From Ferrimonas balearica DSM 9799 (GTDB lineage: Bacteria; Pseudomonadota; Gammaproteobacteria; Enterobacterales; Shewanellaceae), in contig NC_014541.1 in assembly GCF_000148645.1 (NCBI RefSeq), forward strand, positions 3,495,139-3,559,138: a stretch of 64,000 nt of DNA, in the 5' to 3' direction. How positions within the stretch are numbered: the stretch's first letter is position 1; the number at the start of each line of letters is the position of its first letter. Shown piece after piece: positions 54,436 to 63,450 of this stretch. The position numbers and the translations under genes were made by a program. A model generated the notes under the pieces. That model saw only the letters and a list, made by a program, of their open reading frames with translations, was not told where the DNA came from and made no database searches.

Positions 54436-54473
54436 ACAGGGCCTGCTCCTTCGGGGGCAGGCCCTGTTTTTTT
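54436..54473 (+). terminator. Intra-operon terminator between hyaC and hyaD
   Basis: ACAGGGCCTGC and GCAGGCCCTGT form an 11-bp stem with seven T after it, 4 bp from the hyaC stop. The hyaD ribosome-binding site (TAGGAGAAGCC) starts in its T-tract. It probably reduces expression of the maturation genes relative to the structural ones. Confidence 0.88.
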
Positions 54474-54483
54474 AGGAGAAGCC

Positions 54484-55044
54484 ATGAGTCAACACATTCT
54501 GGTACTGGGCATCGGCAATGTCCTGTTCGCCGACGAAGGCATCGGTGTTCACCTGCTCCACTACATCAAGCAGAAGTACCGTTTTGACGGGCCCCACCGG
54601 CTCGACTTTATTGATGGCGGCACCCTGGCCCACGCCCTGATCCCGCTGATTACCCAATACGACCAGCTGGTGGTGATCGACACCGTTCACTCCACCGAAG
54701 GGCAGGTCGGAAACGTCTATTTCTTCGATTTCGATAAGGTGCCCCACCATATCGATTTCCAGGGCAGCGCCCACGAAGTGGAGATGCTGCAGACCCTCAA
54801 TATGATGGAGATGGTGGGCGACCGGCCTCCCACCCACATTCTCGGGGTGATCCCCGAAGTGCTCGAAGCGATGAGCTTCGAACTGTCCGCCTCCGTCCTG
54901 GCCGCCGTGCCGCTGATGGAGCGCGCCCTGCTGGACCACCTGGCCAGCATCGGCATGACCGCCACCCGGGTCAGCTGTCCCGACATCCGCGCCGTTGCCC
55001 AACGCTCCTGCGCTCAGGAGGCCTGCGATGAAGTTGCGCTTTGA
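54484..55044 (+). CDS. hyaD: Hydrogenase maturation protease
   Basis: This 186-residue endopeptidase cleaves the C-terminal tail of the large subunit once nickel is inserted. The start LVLGIGNVLFADEGIGVHLL and the nickel-binding residues (Glu in ADEGIG, Asp in IDGGTLAH, His in GSAHEVEML) are all present. The stop overlaps the start of the next gene. Confidence 0.95.
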   Translation: MSQHILVLGIGNVLFADEGIGVHLLHYIKQKYRFDGPHRLDFIDGGTLAHALIPLITQYDQLVVIDTVHSTEGQVGNVYFFDFDKVPHHIDFQGSAHEVEMLQTLNMMEMVGDRPPTHILGVIPEVLEAMSFELSASVLAAVPLMERALLDHLASIGMTATRVSCPDIRAVAQRSCAQEACDEVAL

Positions 55045-56710
55045 GTTCGATACCGACCGGTCAGTGCCGCTGTACGGTCGTCTCTGTAACCAGTTTCTGC
55101 GCCACCCGCAGGTGCACGCCATTGAGCGCACCGCGCAGGGCTATGCCCTGGAAGCCGAGGGCGATGAAGCGCAACTCAGTGCCCTGGCGGAGCTGATTGG
55201 CCGCACCTTTCCCCTCTCCTGCTGGCTGACCGACTCCCGCCTGAGTCCCATCGAACAGTTCCGTGGCGACGCCGTTGATCTGGCCGACCCGGCGCCGCAG
55301 CTGCCCTTCTGCCAGCACTGCATGGAAACCCCCAAGTCGCTCTGTCCCCACTGTGGCGCCCTCCCGGCACTGCAGGACCGGCCGCTGGAGCCGCTGCTGA
55401 CCGAACTGGTACAGCGCCTCGAACAGGGTGGAGAGATCAACTATCTGGCCGGGCATAACCGCATCAGCCTGCGCCGCACCGAACATATGACCAGCAGCGA
55501 TGATGCGCTGCTGTTCTGCCGCCCGGAAGCCCTGAACGACGCGCTGCACATCAGCAGCACCGGCATTCAGCAATTGGGCAGCATTGAGAAGCCCAGCCTG
55601 CGGCTGGTGCCCCGGGCCGAGTTTGCTCAGGCCCACCGGCTCAGCCGGGCCCGCTACCGGGTTCAGCAAGCCGCAGACCGCCTCACCCTGGCCCTGTGCA
55701 ACCGCCTGGCTGCCGACGGCATCGACGTGGTTGGCATCCGCCAGACCCAGCCACCCATGCTGCTGACCCCTTACGGCGACAGCCTGGTGGCGCTGGAAGA
55801 CCATCGTCCCCCGGCGCCGTTGTCGACCCATGAACCGGCTCGCCACCAGGTGGACCTGCTGGGCTTTGCCGCCCAATGGCGCGATGGCCGGGTCAGCCTG
55901 CGTCACAGCGACCACCACCTGAGCCCCGACCCGGACTGGGCCGCCGCGTGCGCCCTGGAAGGGGTCCGCCAGCAGGACCGCGTGCCCAAGCGCAGCGCGG
56001 TGCTTTACCTCAGTCGCCAGCATCGCTCCGGCCTGCTGTACCAGACCGAGGAGGGCGAATACCAATGGCTGGTGCGACTGCCGGAAGCCAGCGAAGCACC
56101 GCTGACCGTGCCCGCCCTGCTTGAGGCGATCCGCCAGGGTGGCGATACCGGGCAGCGCCTGCTGGCGCGGTATCAGGAGGTCGACCCCGGCCACCTCGAC
56201 ACCCTCAACCGCCTCGCTGCGGTGCCGCTTTCCGCCAGCTTCCACCACCTGCTGGCATTGGCCGCCTGGTTTACCGGCCTCTCCGACGATCCGGACCCGG
56301 ACCGCGCCGGCGAAGCGTTCCTCTGCCTTGCCAGCCGCTACCAGGGCCAGACCGCGCCCCGTATCGACTACGCCGTGGAACGGGTGGACGGCACCCTGCT
56401 GGTGCAGTGGCGTCGCGCCCTGCAAGCCTGCCTCTCTTACCGCCTGGCCGACCCGGAGCAACAAGCCGGCGTGGCCTTTGGCGTGATCGACTCGTTCTGC
56501 GATTTTGTCTGCAACTGGGTCGAACAGCTGGATATGAACATCGGACTGGAGGAGGTGATCCTCGCCGGTGATGAGTTTGATAACCCGGTGCTGCTGGAGC
56601 GGTTGCGGCTGCGCCTGGGTAAGAATATGGCACTGCGTCTGCCGGCCGATTTCGGCCCCACCACGCTGGCCATTGGTGCCCTGTTTGTGCCTCAGGCACA
56701 GCACGGGTAA
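55028..56710 (+). CDS. HypF-related hydrogenase accessory protein (HydE-like)
   Basis: The ATG at 55028, behind AGGAGG, gives 560 residues. The N-terminal 75 residues look like a degenerate acylphosphatase domain. One zinc-finger-like pair follows (CQHCMETPKSLCPHCG). The long C-terminal part resembles the Kae1-like domain of HypF, ending FGPTTLAIGALFV where HypF has PANDGGLALGQA. The HypF carbamoyl-phosphate and second zinc-finger motifs are missing, and a true HypF is encoded two genes later. Wolinella and related bacteria have a similar HydE protein, needed for their membrane hydrogenase. The biochemical role is unknown. Confidence 0.78.
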   Translation: MKLRFEFDTDRSVPLYGRLCNQFLRHPQVHAIERTAQGYALEAEGDEAQLSALAELIGRTFPLSCWLTDSRLSPIEQFRGDAVDLADPAPQLPFCQHCMETPKSLCPHCGALPALQDRPLEPLLTELVQRLEQGGEINYLAGHNRISLRRTEHMTSSDDALLFCRPEALNDALHISSTGIQQLGSIEKPSLRLVPRAEFAQAHRLSRARYRVQQAADRLTLALCNRLAADGIDVVGIRQTQPPMLLTPYGDSLVALEDHRPPAPLSTHEPARHQVDLLGFAAQWRDGRVSLRHSDHHLSPDPDWAAACALEGVRQQDRVPKRSAVLYLSRQHRSGLLYQTEEGEYQWLVRLPEASEAPLTVPALLEAIRQGGDTGQRLLARYQEVDPGHLDTLNRLAAVPLSASFHHLLALAAWFTGLSDDPDPDRAGEAFLCLASRYQGQTAPRIDYAVERVDGTLLVQWRRALQACLSYRLADPEQQAGVAFGVIDSFCDFVCNWVEQLDMNIGLEEVILAGDEFDNPVLLERLRLRLGKNMALRLPADFGPTTLAIGALFVPQAQHG

Positions 56711-56721
56711 GGAGACCGCCC

Positions 56722-56964
56722 ATGTGTTTTGCCATTCCGTCCCGCATCATCGCGTACGACGCCGATAACCAAATGGCCCGTATCGATACCCTGGGCCGCC
56801 AGCGGGAGGTCAGTACCCACCTGATCCTCGATGCTCTGGCGGTGGGGGATTACCTGCTGATCCAGTCCGGCTTTGCGATGGAGAAGATCAGCCGCGAGCG
56901 GGCGCTGGACAGTCTGGAACTGTACCAGCAGCTGATTCAGGAGATGGAAGCTGGGGAGGCCTGA
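56722..56964 (+). CDS. hypC: HypC/HupF-type hydrogenase chaperone (first copy)
   Basis: An 80-residue protein starting MCFAIP; the Cys2 that binds the iron-cyanide precursor is exposed after Met removal. It carries the HypC core (ARIDTLGRQREVSTHLI, VGDYLLIQSGFAMEKI). A second HypC is encoded at 61663. Two copies may be specialised, one working with HypD and one with the large subunit, as HybG and HypC do in E. coli. Confidence 0.93.
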   Translation: MCFAIPSRIIAYDADNQMARIDTLGRQREVSTHLILDALAVGDYLLIQSGFAMEKISRERALDSLELYQQLIQEMEAGEA

Positions 56965-56965
56965 T

Positions 56966-59281
56966 ATGAGCAGTTGCAACGGCATTGCCATCCGGGTTCG
57001 GGGCCAGGTTCAGGGGGTCGGATTCCGCCCCTTTATCTGGCAGCTGGCGCGGGAATCCCACCTGCGCGGCGATGTTTTTAACGACAGTGAAGGGGTGCTG
57101 ATCCGGCTCTGTCAGCCGGTGGATGGCGACGCCTTTATCCGCACCATGCGTGAACGCCTGCCGCCACTGGCCCGGGTTGACGCGGTGGAATCCAGCCCCT
57201 GCCAGTTTGATGAAGCCCCCACCGATTTTGCCATCAGCCGCTCCGTGGCGGGGGTGGTCAATACCCGCATTGCGCCGGACACCGCCACCTGCCCCGCCTG
57301 CCTGGCCGACATCGTCCGGGACGGAGATCGCCGCCAGCACTACCCCTTTACCAACTGCACCCATTGCGGGCCCCGGTTCAGCATCATCCGCCAGGTGCCC
57401 TATGACCGCCCCTTCACCTCGATGGCCGACTTTCCGCTCTGCCCGGCGTGTCAGCAAGAGTACGATAACCCGGCAGACCGCCGTTTCCACGCCCAACCCA
57501 ACGCCTGCCCCGAGTGCGGCCCAAGCCTGACTCTGTATGACAACGCGGGCCACCCGCTGGCTCAGCGGGAGCAGGCCCTGACCGAGGCGGTGGATGCCCT
57601 GCGTGCCGGCCAGATCGTCGCCATCAAAGCCCTGGGGGGTTACCACCTCGCGGTGGACGCCAGCAACGACCAAGCCGTCTCCACGCTGCGCCAGCGCAAG
57701 CACCGCCCCAGCAAACCCTTTGCCCTGATGGTGGCGGACCTGGCCATGGCCCATACCCTGGTTCAGCTCAACGACGCCGAAGCGGCCGCGTTGACCAGCC
57801 CCGCCGCCCCCATTGTGCTGTTACGGCCCCGTACCGATGCGCCTCTGGCGGCCTCCGTCGCCCCGGGAATGGCCCAGCTGGGCGTGATGCTGGCCAGCAA
57901 CCCGCTGCAACACCTGTTGATGAAACGGATGGGCCGGGCACTGGTGATGACCTCCGGCAACGCCAGCGGCCGCCCCCCCTGCATTGATGACGGCCACGCC
58001 CTGGCCGAACTGGGCCCGATTGCCGACCGGCTGCTGGCCCACAACCGCGCCATCGTCAACCGGGTCGATGACAGCATCGTGATGGTGGAGGGGGGCCAGC
58101 GCCAGTTGCTGCGCCGGGCCCGGGGCTTTGTGCCTTCACCGCTGCCGCTGCCCGGCGGCTTTGAACAGGCCGACGGCGTGCTGGCCTACGGCGCCGACCT
58201 GAAGAACACCTTCTGCGTGTTGCGCCAGGGCCAGGCCCTGCTGTCCGCCCACCTGGGCGACCTGTCCGACCCGCAGCTGTTCGCCAGTTACCAGCACAAC
58301 CTGACCCGGTTCCCGGCGCTGTTCGACTTCCAGCTCAGACAGCGCGCCTGCGACAGCCATCCGGGTTACCTGAGCAGCCAACTGGCCCGCCAGCACAGCC
58401 AGGATGGTCTGCCCTGCCACGACATCGACCACCACCACGCCCACCTCGCCGCCTGCCTGGCGGACAATGGCCAACCTCTGGATACCGCACCGGTACTGGG
58501 GCTGGTTCTGGATGGCCTGGGCTGGGGTGGCAGCGACACCGAGCATCAGCTCTGGGGCGGCGAGATCCTGTTGGCGGACTACCGTCAGTGCCGCTACCTC
58601 GAAGGGCTGCCGCCGGTGGCGTTGCCCGGTGGTGATCTGGCCGCCCGGGCACCGTGGCGCAATCTGGTTGCCCACCTGGATGAGGCCTGCCATGACTGGG
58701 AAGAGTGGTCCCTGCCGGAGCTGGAGCGTCTGCAGCAGAAGCCGCTCGGGTTACTGCGCCAGGGCATCGCTTCCGGCCTGAACTGCCCCGAAGCGTCCAG
58801 CGCCGGCAGGCTGTTTGATGCCGCAGCCGCCCTGCTGACCCCGGTGTTCGAACAGCAGCACTTTGAGGGCGAAGCCGCCATGGTGCTGGAGGGTCTGGCG
58901 TGGCAAGCGGTTAAAGGCGAACTGACCCCACTGCCGGAACCGGACGAGATTGACCTCAGCGCACTCTGGTATGGTTTACTGCAGGGGCTGGCCAGCGAAC
59001 GGCCACGGCCCGAACTGGCTCTGCAGTTTCATCAACAGCTGGCTGCCGCCCTAGCAGGAAGGGTGCTCTACCAGGCCCGCCATCACCAGGTGGACCGCGT
59101 TGTGCTGTCCGGCGGCGTGATGCAAAACCGACTGCTGCAGCGCCTGCTGGTGCAAAGCCTCAATGGCCACGGCCTGATCGTGCTGCGCCACCACCATGTG
59201 CCTGCCAATGATGGCGGGCTGGCTCTGGGTCAGGCCTTGATTGCCTGGGCCCGCCAAACGGACCGAAAGGAGCAAGCGTGA
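56966..59281 (+). CDS. hypF: Carbamoyltransferase HypF
   Basis: HypF transfers carbamoyl from carbamoyl phosphate to HypE. The 771 residues contain an acylphosphatase domain (RVRGQVQGVGFRPFIW), two zinc-finger pairs (CPACLAD, CTHCG, CPACQQ, CPECG), the YrdC-like domain and the Kae1-like domain with HDIDHHHAHLAAC. The end is PANDGGLALGQAL. It starts one base after the hypC stop. Confidence 0.97.
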   Translation: MSSCNGIAIRVRGQVQGVGFRPFIWQLARESHLRGDVFNDSEGVLIRLCQPVDGDAFIRTMRERLPPLARVDAVESSPCQFDEAPTDFAISRSVAGVVNTRIAPDTATCPACLADIVRDGDRRQHYPFTNCTHCGPRFSIIRQVPYDRPFTSMADFPLCPACQQEYDNPADRRFHAQPNACPECGPSLTLYDNAGHPLAQREQALTEAVDALRAGQIVAIKALGGYHLAVDASNDQAVSTLRQRKHRPSKPFALMVADLAMAHTLVQLNDAEAAALTSPAAPIVLLRPRTDAPLAASVAPGMAQLGVMLASNPLQHLLMKRMGRALVMTSGNASGRPPCIDDGHALAELGPIADRLLAHNRAIVNRVDDSIVMVEGGQRQLLRRARGFVPSPLPLPGGFEQADGVLAYGADLKNTFCVLRQGQALLSAHLGDLSDPQLFASYQHNLTRFPALFDFQLRQRACDSHPGYLSSQLARQHSQDGLPCHDIDHHHAHLAACLADNGQPLDTAPVLGLVLDGLGWGGSDTEHQLWGGEILLADYRQCRYLEGLPPVALPGGDLAARAPWRNLVAHLDEACHDWEEWSLPELERLQQKPLGLLRQGIASGLNCPEASSAGRLFDAAAALLTPVFEQQHFEGEAAMVLEGLAWQAVKGELTPLPEPDEIDLSALWYGLLQGLASERPRPELALQFHQQLAAALAGRVLYQARHHQVDRVVLSGGVMQNRLLQRLLVQSLNGHGLIVLRHHHVPANDGGLALGQALIAWARQTDRKEQA

Positions 59282-60228
59282 TGATTCCCGCTCTGGCCAC
59301 CCTTCACCTGGCACAACAAGACGGCCGCTTGCAGGCCCGAACCGAACTGACCCTGCCACCAGTAGGCAAACACCTTGAGGGCCTCAATGGCGAAGCGGTA
59401 CTGGCCCGGTTAAGCCTGATCTACCGCCAGTGCAGCGAAGCCCAGCGCTGGGCCGCCATCAGCCTGATTGAAGAGGCCCGCGATGTACGCCCCAATGCGG
59501 TCACCGTGGCCGCCCGCGACCAGGCCCTGGCGCTGGAGTGGGTCACCGAACACAGCTGGCAGTTGTGGCGCATCGCCCACGAAGTCCTGCCCACCTGCCC
59601 GAAACGACTGCAACTGCTGACCCGCTGGCGCCAGACTCTGGCGGAGCACCGTGATGCCCTGTGCGCCATGCGTCACGTGCCCGGCAGCGCCGTATCCCCG
59701 GTGGCCCTCACCTCCCTGCGCAGCTGGATTGCAGAGTGGGAAGCGTTGGTCTGGACCCCGCTGCAACAGGCGTTGGACCTACACAGCTGGGACCGCCTGT
59801 TTGTGACCCCCAGTGCCATTCAGCAGGCGTTGGAAAGCGGCCCGGCCAGCCGGGTGGCCTGCACCAATCCCGGTCTGATGGCGCGCCTGTCCGCCCTCTG
59901 GCATGAACTGTGGCTGGCGGTGGACGCCGTCAGCAAACCCGGCAGCCTGACCGGCCCGGAAGGCATTGTGCCCCCGGTGATTCCGGGCCAGGTCGCCGCC
60001 GCCCGCGGCACCCTGCAGCACCGCTGCCAGTGGCAGAAGGACCGGGTCACCGACTATCAGATCACCATCCCCAGCAGCGGCACCCTGACCGCCATTGCCG
60101 CCAGCCTCGATGGCGTGGCGGTGCCAGAATCGGATGAGTGGCGCCAGGCCCTCGGGGTTTGGATCCTCTCCCATGCCCCCTGCATGGAGGTGGCCATCGT
60201 CGACGTCACGGAGAGTGAATATGCATGA
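59281..60228 (+). CDS. HupK-like hydrogenase assembly protein
   Basis: A 315-residue protein whose start overlaps the hypF stop (GTG at 59278 is also possible). The C-terminal SHAPCMEVAIVDV resembles the DPCxxC end of hydrogenase large subunits with one cysteine left. That is the mark of HupK-type proteins, which probably act as scaffolds for the Fe(CN)2CO group. The rest is weakly conserved. It overlaps hypA. Confidence 0.7.
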   Translation: MIPALATLHLAQQDGRLQARTELTLPPVGKHLEGLNGEAVLARLSLIYRQCSEAQRWAAISLIEEARDVRPNAVTVAARDQALALEWVTEHSWQLWRIAHEVLPTCPKRLQLLTRWRQTLAEHRDALCAMRHVPGSAVSPVALTSLRSWIAEWEALVWTPLQQALDLHSWDRLFVTPSAIQQALESGPASRVACTNPGLMARLSALWHELWLAVDAVSKPGSLTGPEGIVPPVIPGQVAAARGTLQHRCQWQKDRVTDYQITIPSSGTLTAIAASLDGVAVPESDEWRQALGVWILSHAPCMEVAIVDVTESEYA

Positions 60229-60556
60229 GATGTCACTGGCGGAAGGGATTCTGCAGATTGTTCAGGACCAGGCTGGCAACAGCCCCCGGGTGCACAGCGT
60301 CACCCTGAGTGTGGGGGAGTTGGCGGGCGTGGAGCTGGATGCGCTGCGTTTCTGTTTCGATGTGGTGACCCGCGACAGTGCCGCGCAGGACGCGATACTG
60401 GAGATTGAAACCGTACCGGGCAGCGCCTTCTGCTTTGACTGCCTGGCCCAAGTCCCACTGGCTCGCCGTGGTAACCCCTGTCCCCGCTGTGAAGGCCATA
60501 GCCTGACGGTGGTGGGTGGCGACCAGATGAAAGTGAAATACCTGGAGATCGACTGA
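60221..60556 (+). CDS. hypA: Hydrogenase nickel incorporation protein HypA
   Basis: A 111-residue protein starting MHEMSLAEG, whose His2 binds nickel. Two CXXC pairs (CFDC, CPRC) form the structural zinc site. The ATG at 60221 lies inside the end of the HupK-like gene, so a longer upstream frame is false. It works with HypB in nickel insertion. Confidence 0.96.
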   Translation: MHEMSLAEGILQIVQDQAGNSPRVHSVTLSVGELAGVELDALRFCFDVVTRDSAAQDAILEIETVPGSAFCFDCLAQVPLARRGNPCPRCEGHSLTVVGGDQMKVKYLEID

Positions 60557-61672
60557 ATGTGTACCGTATGCGGCTGCGCCGAAGGCAATACCCGGATCGA
60601 GGGTGAGCACGCTCACTCCCATAAGCATCACCACGCGCACGACCACAGCCACGACCATGACCATGGCCATGAGCACGGCCATCACCATCATGACCCGGCG
60701 CCGGTGACCGTGGTGCATCACCACTACCACTTCAAGAACAAGGGTGACGTCCACATTCACTACCATGTGGCGGGGGGCGAGCCGGCCTCTCACGGCCATC
60801 ACCACCATCACGAGTCTCATGAGCATGGCCACGACCACGCTCATGACCATTCGCATGATCACCCTCATGACCCTGCCCACGAACACGACCATCCGCACCA
60901 TGAGGGCGAGCAAAACGACCTGTTTGCTCCGCAACAGCAGGGGCTCGACCTCCATTACGGTGAAGGCCCGGCCCACGCGCACGCCCCCGGCCTGAGCCAG
61001 CACAAGATGGTGCAGATCGAGCAGGACATCCTCGGCAAAAACAACGCCATCGCTGCCCATAACCGCAGCCACTTTCAGGCGGACCAGCAGCTGGTACTGA
61101 ACCTGGTGTCCAGCCCCGGCTCCGGCAAAACCACCCTGCTGACCGAAACGGTCAAACACCTGGCCGGCCAGCTGCCGGTGGCGGTGATCGAGGGTGACCA
61201 GCAAACCGCCAACGACGCCGACCGCATCCGTGCCACCGGTGTCGCCGCCATTCAGGTCAACACCGGTAAAGGCTGCCACCTCGACGCCACCATGGTGGAC
61301 ACCGCCTATCACCGCCTGGAGATGGAACAGGGCGGCGTGCTGTTTATCGAAAACGTCGGCAACCTGGTGTGCCCCGCCAGTTTCGACCTGGGCGAGAGCC
61401 ACAAAGTGGCGATCCTGTCGGTGACCGAAGGTGAGGATAAGCCGCTGAAATACCCGGATATGTTCGCCGCCGCCGACCTGGTGCTGATCAACAAAACCGA
61501 CCTGCTGCCCCATCTCAACTTTGACCTGCCCCGCTGCATCGAGTCGGCGCGCCAGGTGAACCCCAACATCGAAGTGATCTGCCTCTCCGCCACCACCGGC
61601 GAGGGGATGGATCGCTGGCTGGATTGGATCGGCGAGCGGGTGACCCCGCGGGAGGTCAGCGCATGTGTTTAG
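60557..61672 (+). CDS. hypB: Hydrogenase nickel incorporation GTPase HypB with very long His-rich region
   Basis: The 371-residue protein starts with MCTVCGC, the high-affinity nickel motif. The next 135 residues or so contain nearly fifty histidines in two blocks (about residues 18-47 and 76-118) separated by a less biased stretch. The GTPase domain follows, with [21 protein letters not shown] and NKTD. HypB delivers nickel to the large subunit with GTP hydrolysis; His-rich forms also store nickel, as in Bradyrhizobium. The region is real coding sequence in frame with both ends. Confidence 0.96.
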   Translation: MCTVCGCAEGNTRIEGEHAHSHKHHHAHDHSHDHDHGHEHGHHHHDPAPVTVVHHHYHFKNKGDVHIHYHVAGGEPASHGHHHHHESHEHGHDHAHDHSHDHPHDPAHEHDHPHHEGEQNDLFAPQQQGLDLHYGEGPAHAHAPGLSQHKMVQIEQDILGKNNAIAAHNRSHFQADQQLVLNLVSSPGSGKTTLLTETVKHLAGQLPVAVIEGDQQTANDADRIRATGVAAIQVNTGKGCHLDATMVDTAYHRLEMEQGGVLFIENVGNLVCPASFDLGESHKVAILSVTEGEDKPLKYPDMFAAADLVLINKTDLLPHLNFDLPRCIESARQVNPNIEVICLSATTGEGMDRWLDWIGERVTPREVSACV

Positions 61673-61941
61673 GGGTACCGGCGCGCATTGACGCCATTGT
61701 TGATGAGCCCAGCCAACGGGTCAGTGTCTCCCTCAACGGGGTGCTGCGCGAGGTGAATGCCAGCTGCGTCTGGACCGAGCCTGCCGAGACCCTGATTGGC
61801 CAGTGGGCGCTGATCCACGTCGGCTTCGCCATGGCGCTGCTGTCCGAGGAGGAGGCGCAACAAACTCTCGATGCCCTGGCTGCGATGGGCGCCGATGAGC
61901 ATGAGATGGCCGATTTCTCCGGCCTGGGAGCCGCCCGATGA
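61663..61941 (+). CDS. hypC: HypC-type hydrogenase chaperone (second copy)
   Basis: A 92-residue protein starting [10 protein letters not shown], the classical HypC N-terminus, with the [13 protein letters not shown] core. GGGAGGTCAGCGC precedes the ATG, which lies inside the end of hypB. It is followed by hypD with an ATGA overlap, the usual hypC-hypD arrangement, so this copy is the better HypD partner. Confidence 0.95.
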   Translation: MCLGVPARIDAIVDEPSQRVSVSLNGVLREVNASCVWTEPAETLIGQWALIHVGFAMALLSEEEAQQTLDALAAMGADEHEMADFSGLGAAR

Positions 61942-63038
61942 AGTTTGTTGATGAGTTTCGCGACCCGGCGGCGGTACAGCGCCTGATTAAACAGATTGGC
62001 CACACCCTTGAGCGGGTCGACCCGGCCCGCCAGCCCCTGCAGATCATGGAGGTGTGCGGCGGTCATACCCACGCCATCTTCCGTTTTGGTCTGGATAAGC
62101 TGCTGCCCGAGGGGATCGAGTTTGTCCACGGCCCCGGTTGCCCGGTTTGCGTGCTGCCCCGGGGCCGCATCGACGACGCCATTACCCTGGCCCGCCAGCC
62201 CGGCACCATCCTGTGCAGCTATGGTGATGCGGTTCGGGTGCCCGGCGATCAGGGTTCGCTGCTGGACGCCAAAGCCGCGGGGGCGGACGTCCGCATCGTC
62301 TACTCGCCGCTGGATGCCCTGGCGCTGGCACAGCAGCAGCCGGACAAGCAGGTGATCTTCTTTGCCATCGGTTTCGAAACCACCGCACCGGCCACCGCCA
62401 TCACCCTGAAACAGGCCGCACAGCAATCGGTCGAAAATTTTTCGGTGCTCTGTCATCACATCACCATCGGCCCGCCGCTCAAGGCGATTCTGGACGACCC
62501 GGGGGTTCGGCTCGATGGCCTGGTGGCGCCGGGCCACGTCTCAATGGTGGTGGGCCAGTCGCCCTACCAGTTTATCGTTGAGGACTATGGCAAGCCGGTG
62601 GTGATCGCCGGATTTGAGCCCATCGACTTCCTGACCGCTCTGCTGGGCGTGGTGCAGCAGCTGGCCGAAGGCCGCGCCGAGGTGGAGAACGCTTACGCCC
62701 GCGCCGTCCAAAGCGCCGGCAATGCGGTGGCACAACGGGCGATGGCCGAGGTGTTCACCCTCGCCCCCAACAGTGACTGGCGGGGGCTGGGCGCCATTGC
62801 CGAGTCCGGCCTGATGTTGTCAGAGCAGTACGCCCGCTTTGATGCGGAGCGTCGCTTCGGCCTGAAACCCACTCAGGTTGAGGAGCCGGAAGGGTGCGGT
62901 TGCGCCCAGGTGCTGCGGGGCCAGATCAAACCGGCGGATTGCCCGCTGTTTGGCCAGCGCTGTACCCCACAAACGCCGGTTGGCGCATTAATGGTGTCCA
63001 GCGAAGGGGCCTGTGCCGCCTATTTCCAATATCGTTGA
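61938..63038 (+). CDS. hypD: Hydrogenase maturation protein HypD
   Basis: HypD is the iron-sulfur scaffold on which, with HypC, the Fe(CN)2CO unit is built. The 366 residues contain EVCGGHTHAIFRFG, HGPGCPVCVLP and the C-terminal cysteine set (GCGCAQVL, ADCPLFGQRC). It is the last gene of the operon and is followed by an 11-bp hairpin terminator. Confidence 0.97.
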   Translation: MKFVDEFRDPAAVQRLIKQIGHTLERVDPARQPLQIMEVCGGHTHAIFRFGLDKLLPEGIEFVHGPGCPVCVLPRGRIDDAITLARQPGTILCSYGDAVRVPGDQGSLLDAKAAGADVRIVYSPLDALALAQQQPDKQVIFFAIGFETTAPATAITLKQAAQQSVENFSVLCHHITIGPPLKAILDDPGVRLDGLVAPGHVSMVVGQSPYQFIVEDYGKPVVIAGFEPIDFLTALLGVVQQLAEGRAEVENAYARAVQSAGNAVAQRAMAEVFTLAPNSDWRGLGAIAESGLMLSEQYARFDAERRFGLKPTQVEEPEGCGCAQVLRGQIKPADCPLFGQRCTPQTPVGALMVSSEGACAAYFQYR

Positions 63039-63065
63039 ACTCTGGAAAATATAAAAACAGGTGAA

Positions 63066-63099
63066 ACGTCCGGAATGATATTCCGGACGTTTTTTATTT
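63066..63099 (+). terminator. Terminator of the hydrogenase-hyp operon
   Basis: ACGTCCGGAAT at 63066-63076 and ATTCCGGACGT at 63080-63090 form a perfect 11-bp stem with a 3-base loop and a long T-rich tail. Confidence 0.93.
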
Positions 63100-63450
63100 T
63101 ATCAGTAGAGTCATTGTTATAACGAACAAAAAGACACCCTCACCTGCCACGGCAAAATCACAATTTCAACAGCAGAAATAACGAAAATAAGATCATCCGC
63201 AAAAATCGAGCCGGGCTGGATAAATCCATCTTTGGAAAGATGAAATTTATGGCCGTGTTATCGCGCCATCCGGCTCCGTCCTTCGGGCCCAGAAAAGGTG
63301 ACACTCGCCGGTGCCCTCTCTACCATAGCGATTCAAGCATCGACCGCCGGTATCCATACCCAATATCCAATATCCATACCGACTGTCCGTGCCAACCAAC
63401 CCTACCAAGCGCTATGCCAAGGGCTATGCCAAGCGCTATGCCGAGGTGAT
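63100..63450. other. Intergenic region with a 3 x 12-bp tandem repeat
   Basis: AT-rich at its left end and then GC-neutral, with no convincing gene. At 63405-63440 the 12-mer CCAAGCGCTATG occurs three times in tandem (one base differs in the middle copy), ending just before the ribosome-binding site GAGGTG of the next gene. Short ATATCC repeats lie near 63362-63376. Confidence 0.6.

Noticed and set aside
60557-61010. CRISPR or simple DNA repeat array in hypB
   Set aside because: The repeated CAC/CAT-GAC pattern is in-frame His/Asp coding sequence of HypB, without spacers of fixed length.
49668-63038. Control of the hydrogenase operon by the adjacent sigma-54 activator, as FhlA does
   Set aside because: No -24/-12 promoter or CACGA-N4-TCGTG dyad is visible upstream of hypE, while a perfect FNR site is present.
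63240-63449. 69-codon frame before the PP-loop gene
   Set aside because: Its end is made of the 12-bp tandem repeat and its composition is not protein-like; the GGAAAG before the ATG is not enough.
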